From Lasiosphaeria ovina (taxonomy: Eukaryota; Ascomycota; Sordariomycetes; Sordariales; Lasiosphaeriaceae): a stretch of 64,000 nt of DNA. The translations under genes were made by a program, and so were the position numbers. This document shows, piece by piece, positions 56,849 to 64,000 of this stretch. The DNA lies in NCBI GenBank assembly GCA_033439765.1, contig JAULSN010000003.1, positions 558,001 to 622,000 of the forward strand. Reading direction: 5' to 3'. Below the pieces are notes generated by a model. It was not told where the DNA came from. It ran no database searches and saw nothing but the letters and a program-made list of their open reading frames with translations. Position 1 is the stretch's first letter. Each line of letters opens with the position of its first letter.

Positions 56849-56889
56849 GCGGCGCTCGCTTATCTACGGCGCTCGCTTATCACGCACGT
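56849..56889 (-). repeat. Right terminal inverted repeat of outer element
   Basis: Inverted match to 48742-48782. TA follows at 56890-56891. Confidence 0.88.
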
Positions 56890-57258
56890 TACAGTGGAAT
56901 CAAGTCTAGATACCCCTCAGACCAACACGGCTCAATTCTGATAATTTCCCCGGTGTTGTATCCATACTTAAGAATGATTACAGCACAGAAACTGACTAGG
57001 AAAATCCTTCGATAGGCATTATTAGGATATAGGTTCGTAGAATTTTGTACTGAAAGCCCCATGAGCCATAGTTTTTTTTGAGAAAGGCTTGAGAGAGAGC
57101 CCGAGGGAGAGCCTAAGGAAACGAGACCTTCTATGCCTCATGATGTCCCCACTGGTAAACACTGAGAAATTGGACGTAACCAGCACCAGCTCCCATTGTA
57201 CTTCCCAGACGAAGCTCAAGATAAAGGCACCTAAAACCAGCACTCCTCCCGCGTAGAT
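56890..57258. other. Intergenic
   Basis: Host DNA between the transposon nest and the next gene. No feature is supported. Confidence 0.55.
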
Positions 57259-57990
57259 CTAGCGAAACAGCCTCGTAACCCGCTCCCATACTCCACCCCT
57301 GTGACCGCTATCATCCCCAACCCGCAGATCACCAACGTCACCACCACGCCCTTCTACCAGCCCAGCCAACGCTGCCGCGAGCGCGCGGAACCCGTCGTCG
57401 GGCACCGCGTCCAGCGCAGCGGTGATCTGTGCCAGCGTGGCGTCCTGCAGCGGCCGCGTAGGCCCGAACCTGTTCCATATCTCGATGGCGGGGGCTTGTC
57501 CCTGATTCTTCTCGCTTTTTTCTCCGCCGGCACTGCTGCTGCCGCTGCCGTGGATGTAGGCGACGACGTAGCTGTCGCGCCAGTCGGCCCGCCGCTCGCC
57601 CGACCCGTCGCCGATCCAGCCGTCGCCCTCGTCGACCATCCAGTCCGAGAGCTGGCCCTCTTTGCCCCACGCGAGGATCTCAATTTCCGTGCTGCTATTT
57701 GACGCGGCGGCGGCGGGTGGTGGAGCGTGCTGTAGGGCTGCCGACGTTGCTGGGGTGGACAGGTCGGCTGAGGTCGACAGGCTGAGCGTGGTTTTTGCTG
57801 CGGCAGCGTCGTCGGATTCTGGTGCTAGGCGGGTACCGTGGCGTGTCGTGACGCGCTGCAGAGGGTCGGTCAACTGCAACACGGTCCAATGCGCGGTGAG
57901 GAAGCTAAGGGTTGGGGGTGAAAAGTCGGGCGGAGGCGAGGCAATGTGCCGCGGCGCGCGGAGGGTGACGATGGCCTCGCGGGAGAGCAT
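57259..57990 (-). CDS. Conserved fungal protein of unknown function
   Basis: A single-exon frame of 243 residues from the ATG at 57990 (MLSREAIVTLRAPRHIASPP). The frame is open further upstream but an AT-rich leader and the start context favour this ATG. Recognisable blocks are LSFLTAHWTVLQLTDPLQRV, EIEILAWGKEGQLSDWMVDE, RRADWRDSYVVAYIHG, and a C-terminal part ending GVWERVTRLFR. No signal peptide, membrane span or catalytic motif is seen. A Ser/Ala-rich low-complexity stretch lies near residues 60-90. I do not recognise the family. Confidence 0.65.
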   Translation of the reverse strand: MLSREAIVTLRAPRHIASPPPDFSPPTLSFLTAHWTVLQLTDPLQRVTTRHGTRLAPESDDAAAAKTTLSLSTSADLSTPATSAALQHAPPPAAAASNSSTEIEILAWGKEGQLSDWMVDEGDGWIGDGSGERRADWRDSYVVAYIHGSGSSSAGGEKSEKNQGQAPAIEIWNRFGPTRPLQDATLAQITAALDAVPDDGFRALAAALAGLVEGRGGDVGDLRVGDDSGHRGGVWERVTRLFR

Positions 57991-59294
57991 TTTGTCTTGG
58001 TGACTGGTCTGATTCGTGAGGGTTGGTTTTGCAGGTAAAATCGTGAATGGGATAATTAGATGAGAGGAATTGGAATGAATGAGCAGCTTCGTCGAAATAT
58101 TCAATCGAGAAATGGTCTGGTGCTCGTGTCGGGCTGCCTCAGTTGCATTGCGGCCAGCTGCATGCGCCCGGATACGGCAAGGCTCGAGGCGCAGCCATCG
58201 CGTTCCTGTCCCTGTCGAACTCAACACCACCAGCTGCTCACGCCAATTCTCTTCTTTTCGTCGAACGGCCTCGAATTTCCTACACTAGAATCGATTCCGC
58301 GACAACAAGGCCAGCCAAGTCCCTGCATGACCGTACCACACGAGAACCTGAAGCCGCCTCCAACACCAAACCTCCCAAAATCAATCTCCAATTAGTTTCT
58401 TCCCCTTGTCACAACCCATTAGGCCATGAGCAAAGTGAAAAAAAAAAGTTTTACTACAATTCCCAGTGTAGATTTAGATTTGTCACCCTTAGTGCAGAGG
58501 TCATGCTAGTATGATGCCCGAAGGCCCTTGTGTGCCCGAGGGCGAGGAAAGAAAGGAAGGAAAGGTGAAAAAGGCGAGGGGGGCGAGGCCTTTTTATACA
58601 GATTGTAGTTGGTCCGTGCACGACTGCAAATTTCGCGGTGGGGCCCCTGTGGAGCCGTTGAATGTTGCGTATGATAGACTGCTGGTGACGGGCCGAATGC
58701 CAGCCGTGAGAGGTGATGTGAGTGAGGTGAGAGCGGTGCTGTGGCTGCTGTGGCAGACGGGGCGTCGTGCCACATCCTAGAAAGACGGCCTCGTTCCTTC
58801 CTTCTTCGGGCCTGTTATAAGCAACTGCCCGACGGGGATTCGCCAGTGCGGCTCCAGGGGAGAAAATACCATGAATCCTGTTGGTTTCATTCTTAACGGT
58901 GAAGCGTAGTTAATCGCAAGTTAAGCAAAGAATGGAAACCGTAATTAATATGTGTTTTCTCTCGTCTAATTACTCCATGAGCGAGATCCATAGTTAGATC
59001 TATCACCAAAGTGACATGGCTCGTTCCCATCACGCACACACGAAAAAATGAACAGCATCGCGATTCACATGTATATAATCTACACTTCTGCGGGCAACGG
59101 TGCTCATTTACTGACGATCACCAAAAATAGGGTTTGTGTTGCAGACGATGTGAAGAATGGGCCTAGCCACAGTGATGAATATTTCTACAGAGTGTGCGTG
59201 TTGTCATTCTACTGAAGCGTAAACTGCCCGCCTACCGCCGTGTCATTTCTCACCGTTCCTTACGACGACACCTCATTCCCGATAAGACCCCTAA
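57991..59294. other. Intergenic
   Basis: About 1.3 kb upstream of the unknown gene and downstream of the hydrolase gene. It contains a poly-A run near 58438 and no supported gene. Confidence 0.5.
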
Positions 59295-60137
59295 TTAATT
59301 ATCCCCCTTCACCCCGGCCTTCCTCTTCTCCAGGAGATCCAACATATCCAGCAAATACGGCACGAACGCGTCCGTCTCGACCTCGAAGCCCTGGTGGTGT
59401 CCCGGGACCAGCATCTTCGGACACCGTAGAATCATGGCCTGCTCGTCCACGGTCCGTGCAAAAAACGCGTCCCCCGTCCTGACACCCCGCATAACGCCCA
59501 CACTCGTCTTATTCTCGAGCAGACGCCACAGGTTCGGCACCCAGCCGAGCAGCACAGGGAACTCGTCCGCCCAGAAGACCTTTTTATTCCGCGGATCTGG
59601 CGCCGCGACGGCCGGCACGCCCTCGTCGTCGTACCCTTTGAGTCTCTCGCGGAACTCAGCCGCTGCCTGCTCGAGGCCGCGCGTGTCGTAGACTTCCATG
59701 AGATGGAGAAACCACTCGAAGATGTCCGACGCGTCGGGCAGCAGCGTGATGGTCGGCGCCTCGTGCGCGATGACGTGCTCGACCATGCCCGGGAAGTCGT
59801 GCGCGAACTGCAGCGCGAACATACCGCCGCTGCTGCTACCAAAAATGATGGAGGTGTCGAAGTTGAGTGCCGTGATGACGGCGCGGATGTCGCGCGCCTG
59901 CTGCGGCGGGCTGAGTCGCTTGTTCATGTTGGGGGCTACTTGGCTGGCGGACATCTGCCGGCGGTCGAACGTCGCGACCGTGAACCGGTCAGATAGGGCG
60001 GCCATGACTGGGAAGAATTGTAGTCCGTGGCCGTTGCCGCCGGGCACGAAGGTGATCAGCGGCCCGCTGCCCTGGTGCCAGTAATGCAGGTCGCAGCCTT
60101 CGTTGTGCACGATTGCGTGGGTGAGGGTCGACGCCAT
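59295..60137 (-). CDS. Alpha/beta hydrolase
   Basis: A single-exon protein of 280 residues. It has the alpha/beta-hydrolase fold: HYWHQGSGPLITFVPGGNGH as strand 3 and oxyanion region, FTVATFDRRQMSAS, the nucleophile elbow SIIFGSSSGGMFALQFAHDF with Ser in GSSSGG, and the catalytic His in VPGHHQGFE. The acid residue is less clear. There is no signal peptide. Similar fungal proteins act on small esters, epoxides or lactones; the substrate is not predictable. Its neighbours give no pathway context. Confidence 0.87.
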   Translation of the reverse strand: MASTLTHAIVHNEGCDLHYWHQGSGPLITFVPGGNGHGLQFFPVMAALSDRFTVATFDRRQMSASQVAPNMNKRLSPPQQARDIRAVITALNFDTSIIFGSSSGGMFALQFAHDFPGMVEHVIAHEAPTITLLPDASDIFEWFLHLMEVYDTRGLEQAAAEFRERLKGYDDEGVPAVAAPDPRNKKVFWADEFPVLLGWVPNLWRLLENKTSVGVMRGVRTGDAFFARTVDEQAMILRCPKMLVPGHHQGFEVETDAFVPYLLDMLDLLEKRKAGVKGDN

Positions 60138-60782
60138 GTTGGGCTGTGGTTAGCGGGGTGTTGTCCGGTGGTTGTCCGGTGGCTGTTGATTAGACTTGAT
60201 AAGGTGATGTTGAGCAAGCGATGCAGCGATCTAGGTGCGAATATAGGGTGTGAATAATTATGCATTGGTCATCGGAATCCTTCGGGTGCGGAGCTCTTCG
60301 ACGCAGCGAGTAGAATCGGTCGAATTCAGAACTAGGTGAGTCAACCGGCCAGGCGGCTATGCTTTCCCGGAATCCCGTCAGATTTTAGACCAAGTGCGGG
60401 ATCGAAAGGGTGGAAAGTAACCGGTGGATGGCACACAACTTGCACGGACATTTAGACGCGGTTTCCACGAAGAGGCCGGGGAAAGTGAAGGCAGGCCTAC
60501 CCCTCCTCCCTTTATCCATCACTTTCCGTCTTCTTTCCTCCTCAAAAATCCTGCCGGGCCCGTTGCATAGGCCGTCACGTTCGGCGCTGTCTTATGGCTT
60601 CGGGACTTTGGCGCGGTCTGGATCCCCACTTCCTACGTAACTCTAGACGTCACTTCTTGGGTCCGATACGCGCAACTGCTTTCCCTCGTGACACAATGTG
60701 CGCTTCTCCCCTCACTGACCCAAATCAAACCCCAGGCAAATAACCCAGTTACGAAAGCTGGTGCTGCCAACCATGCCACTCC
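60138..60782. other. Intergenic
   Basis: Promoter side of the hydrolase gene and 3' flank of the HET gene. No other feature is supported. Confidence 0.5.
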
Positions 60783-63288
60783 TCACACAACGACAACCTC
60801 GCGCCACTCGACCCCCAACTTCTCGTCGTCGAACCAGTACGGCCGGTCATAGCCCGACCTGAAATACGCCTTGCCGGCCCTGCGAAACACGGCGCCGCCA
60901 CCCCCGGGCAGAGCCAGCCGCCGTGCCTCCCCGACAACCTCAACCAACAATAAGCCCTCCCCGCTCGCCTTCCTGCCGTCGAGGTACGAGCACACCTCTG
61001 CGCACCAGAACGCGACCTCCTCGCCCGCAGGCCACAGGCCGTGGTCGTCGACGCTGAAAGTCAGGCGCTCGTCCAAGCCGTACGAGTCGGGCCACATGGC
61101 CGGGGAGTCAGCGACGGCACGCCCCGCGCCGCCGCCGCGCAGCCCTGTGTTGGACCACACGGCGCGCGCGACGCGGCAGCGCAGCCGCAGGTGGCCCGCG
61201 GCGACCATGCCGAAGCGGCTGACCTCACCGCGGCGCAGCGTCGTCTCGGCGTGCAGCAGCGCCGCCGTCAGCACTGCTCTGGAATCGGCGTCGCTCGGCA
61301 CCACGTGCGCGTCCAGCGCTGCCCAAGACCACGACGGCGCGCGGTACTCTGCCTCCCCGCCGCGGTTATTTGAGTTAGCCACAACCTCGCCCGGCAGCGG
61401 CTGCAGGGCGACAGCCCACAGGCACTGCACGAGTAACTCCTCGCGCCACAGGCCGGCCAGGTAGTCGGACACGGGGCTGGTGCGCGCGTACTCTTCTGCA
61501 ATAGCAGCCACGGCAGGCAGCTTGTCGGCCGCGACGGTCAGTGCGCGCTGCGTATAGGCGGCGACGACACGGCCCCAGGCGCGCGGGTGTTTGATTCCCG
61601 CACCGGGATCCACGCCCAGGCGCCGGCTGCCCGGGTCTTGGTGGCGCAGCAGCTGCACGGCGGCATCGCGCTCGCTGGTGCCGCCTGCGTCAACCTGTGC
61701 GAGCACGCCGCTGTGGCCGCCGTCGCGGTGCGCGGCCTCGAGGCACTGGAACACGGGCTCGCGCGGGCCGTAGGCGAGAGTGCGCGTCGCGAGCTGGTTC
61801 TCCTGGAACGTCCACGCGCGTGTATATAGGGGGAGCGGCAGCGCGTGCTGCGGCATGGGCGCGACGAGGACCTGACCAAAGGTGCTATCGTCTGTGCGCG
61901 CGGCGAGCAGCGACGGCCGGTGCTGCGTGCGCGGGCGCAGGAAGCCGTCGCGGCTGGTGGCGGCGGCGGCGGCGGCGAGGGTCAGCGACGCGCCGCGGTA
62001 GATATTGTGCATCTGCGCGATCTGGTCCACCTTGTCCGGGCCGTCGTCCTGGATGATGGCCATGGCGTCGACCCACAGGTAGCGGAACCCGATGGCGTGC
62101 GTCACGGTGAGGGCGTCGCGGATGGTCTGTGGGAGTGTGTGAAGCGGGATGTCCCGCTCGTAGGCCGGGAGCAGCGCGTTGGTTGTCTTGGCCGGCTGGT
62201 CGCCGCCCCAGCAGTAGCTGAGGGCGATGTAAGGGGCTACCTTTTCGTCGCGAACCAGCCGGGCGCGGATGGGTGCTGCGCTGGCGTCGCTGTCGGCGTC
62301 GGCGTCGGTGTTGCTCGAAATTTCTATCACGCGCTTCGGCATGAACGTGGGCCGAGCAGCTCGGCAGCTGGCGTGGTTGCGGTCGCAGTCCTCGAGCCAG
62401 CCGCGTATCCTCGCGAAGCTGAGCTGGGAATCAGGGGCGAGGTTCGGCGGCAGCTCGTGCCCGATGAAATCGTGGAGGACTTGCTTTCCTGCCGCGTTGG
62501 GATGTCAGTCATGGACAGTGACTCGTGGCCATGTTCAACAACGACAAGCTGGGGTTGCAAGCTACCTGGGGGTGTGAACACGGCAAAGCCATTCAGCCTG
62601 CTGACGTGGTCGTCGACGGTGAAGGTCACGATGGGCTCGCTGGGCTGCATTATGAAGTCGACCTTGATCATGGCCTCGTCGGCAGAACCAAAAAATCCCG
62701 AGGAGGGGAGGTTGTTGACGTTCAGATACTTGACGAGGTCGGCAAAGAAGGTGCAGTTGTCGGCGGCGGCTGCTATTGCCTGGGCCAGAGTGAGGCCAAT
62801 CTCGACGCCGCGGTGGGTTCGCCAGGTCGAACGTCCGGCCGGGCGGAAGAGCATCGAGTCGGCGACTTGTTTGCGCAGGTCGACCGTGACTTTGGCGCAG
62901 TAGTGGCAGGCATGAGGGGCAATATCGGGGTTGTCTTTCTGGGCGAGCTGGTGAAGTTGAAGATGGACTGGCGAGACGCTGCGCAACTCTCCGCTTTCAT
63001 CCTCAACCGGGTCGGGCGCAGGCTTCGGCCATGGCTGCCAGCAGACCAGCCTCCCCGGCTTGGGCGTGTCGTTCTCCGAGTCCGAGTCGTCGGGGTCGGG
63101 GTGTTCGCGGCGACGGGGCAGCCGAAAGTGGCGCCATGGCTGTGGGGGTCATGCCTGTCAGCTGCAGCAGTGAAGGGGTAGGTTTGTGTAGGGTTATTAG
63201 TGCTGACGTAGGGTTGGTCGTCCCGAGCCCACTTTCGTAGCTCAGCTCGCCGCGCTTTGCCCCTTGTAAAGTCTCCCCTCTGTGCCAT
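60783..63288 (-). CDS. HET-domain (heterokaryon incompatibility) protein, intact
   Basis: Three exons are inferred: 63288-63208, 63139-62566 and 62488-60783. All phases match, giving 786 residues. Exon 2 holds an N-terminal part with HACHYCAKVTVDLRK and FFADLVKYLNVNNLPSSGFF. Exon 3 holds FARIRGWLEDCDRNHASCR and the HET domain proper: YIALSYCWGGDQPAKTTNAL, IGFRYLWVDAMAIIQDD, MHNIYRGASLTLAAAAA and YTRAWTFQENQLATRTLAYG. A long C-terminal part contains YRAPSWSWAALDAH, typical of this class. The 77-bp second intron (GTAGCT donor, ACTGAC branch point) explains an apparent frameshift. It is likely cytosolic and may trigger cell death on non-self recognition; its partner is unknown. Confidence 0.88.
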
Positions 63289-64000
63289 TCCCGGCTGGGC
63301 TTGTCCTTACACGCGCATGCTGTGCTCCCGGTAGATTGGTTGTTTCAGGGGTCGGCTTGTCGTGCCGCTTCACCCCAGGTTGGAGGTCGGACAAGAGTGA
63401 GACGAACTTCTTCCGGCCCAGGCCCAAAGGTCTAGCCCTTAGCTCCCTGTCCACGTGCGGGGAAGACATTTTTAGGGGGGGCATCCAACCGGGTTTCCAG
63501 GTGGACGTGCATGTGTCTAACGCTCTGGGGCTAGCGGGGTGGCGGGTGCCGGTACCTGGTTGGACACTGCTCCCAGCTGCCATGGCTCCATGCAGATGCT
63601 GCAGCCGAAACCGCTCCTCCTACCTGTGACCTACGACCACGCGGCGACGCCAGCAAAGCGGTGTAACTTTAGCACATGGGGGTGGCAGTGGCAGGTGGAA
63701 TAAAATGACGACGTCGCCGCCTCGAGGCAAACAGCGCTTATTTGTGTTCCAAGTTGGAGCTGGGTGGTTTGGACTATCTCTTGTCTTCTCACGTAATATT
63801 CTATCTAATTTATCTCATTGCCTCCATGTCGCCAACTAGGGGCATTGTTGTGGATTCTGTTGGCCCATCCCTGCATTACTCCCTTTCCTTTGTCCATCGC
63901 CCCCATAATTATTTTTCCCAGAACCTGACAGCTCCATCGAAGCTTCCAACTCCACCTCGTCCACCAGCATGCGACAAACAACACATGGCGGTTGCATCGC
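63289..64000. other. Intergenic to window end
   Basis: HET promoter side. A C/T-rich and AAC-rich stretch after 63900 looks like a leader of a plus-strand gene that begins near or beyond the window end, but too little is visible to call it. Confidence 0.4.

Larger units (their letters stand above)
48742..56889 (-). mobile_element. Outer Fot1/pogo-like DNA transposon, split by nested insertions
   Basis: The ends are 41-bp inverted repeats (48742-48782 and 56849-56889) starting ACGTGTGTGATAAGCGAG and ACGTGCGTGATAAGCGAG, each flanked by TA, the Tc1/mariner target site. Bases 48742-49033 match the 3' tail of the inner Fot1 copy in reverse orientation; 56253-56791 is the 5' part of a transposase gene on the minus strand. 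So this is one element interrupted by the DNA between 49034 and 56252. Part of its middle (roughly 950 bp by comparison with the inner copy) is missing. It carries RIP-type stops. Confidence 0.85.

Noticed and set aside
62327..62566. Frameshift suspected in the intact HET gene
   Set aside because: A 77-bp intron (62565-62489) with GTAGCT donor, ACTGAC branch point and CGGCAG acceptor restores the frame exactly.

Overview
This is a nuclear window from a filamentous ascomycete (Pezizomycotina, most likely Sordariomycetes). The evidence is GC-rich coding DNA with short introns carrying GTRAGT donors and CTGAC/CTAAC branch points, HET-domain and NACHT genes, Ecp2-like and other small secreted proteins, and an AT-rich transposon block full of C-to-T/G-to-A changes typical of repeat-induced point mutation (RIP). 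I worked from the sequence alone, so exon joins are inferred from splice signals and reading phase, and family names from recognised motifs.

Layout. 1-11.7 kb is a self/non-self recognition block. It holds a HET protein with a multi-pass membrane tail (5' end outside the window), a conserved unknown protein, a DUF7580-subtilase (S8) gene, and divergent from it a C2H2/NACHT gene. The NACHT gene carries an in-frame TAG and runs into a broken peroxin-22-like gene. 13-23 kb has an Ecp2-like secreted protein, an APH-type phosphotransferase, a DUF7730 (F-box-like) protein, a SAM methyltransferase and a bHLH factor. 24.6-29.0 kb repeats the first theme: a DUF7580 gene head-to-head with a C2H2 gene homologous to the N-terminal half of the NACHT gene, here ending in a Clr5-like domain. 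29.6-43.8 kb is mostly housekeeping: a GPI-like wall protein, a Nit-type nitrilase, RFT1, the DEAD-box helicase DBP3, a small secreted protein and a 2-oxoglutarate oxygenase. 44.9-48.5 kb holds two decayed genes (MFS transporter and HET).

48.74-56.89 kb is one nested transposon insertion flanked by TA. A minus-strand Fot1/pogo-like element was interrupted by a RIP-mutated Ty3/gypsy element, which itself contains a second Fot1-like element. A 749-bp TG...CA block at the gypsy-Fot1 junction is not RIP-mutated and contains five hairpins. 57.3-63.3 kb contains a conserved unknown protein, an alpha/beta hydrolase and an intact HET gene.

Best candidate for an undescribed system: the two head-to-head pairs, each a DUF7580 protein (one with an attached S8 protease) opposite a C2H2 protein with a shared N-terminal domain (one with an attached NACHT module), separated by about 310-320 bp. 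The repeated arrangement suggests a co-regulated fungal NLR-like sensor/effector module. This is inference from homology and layout.
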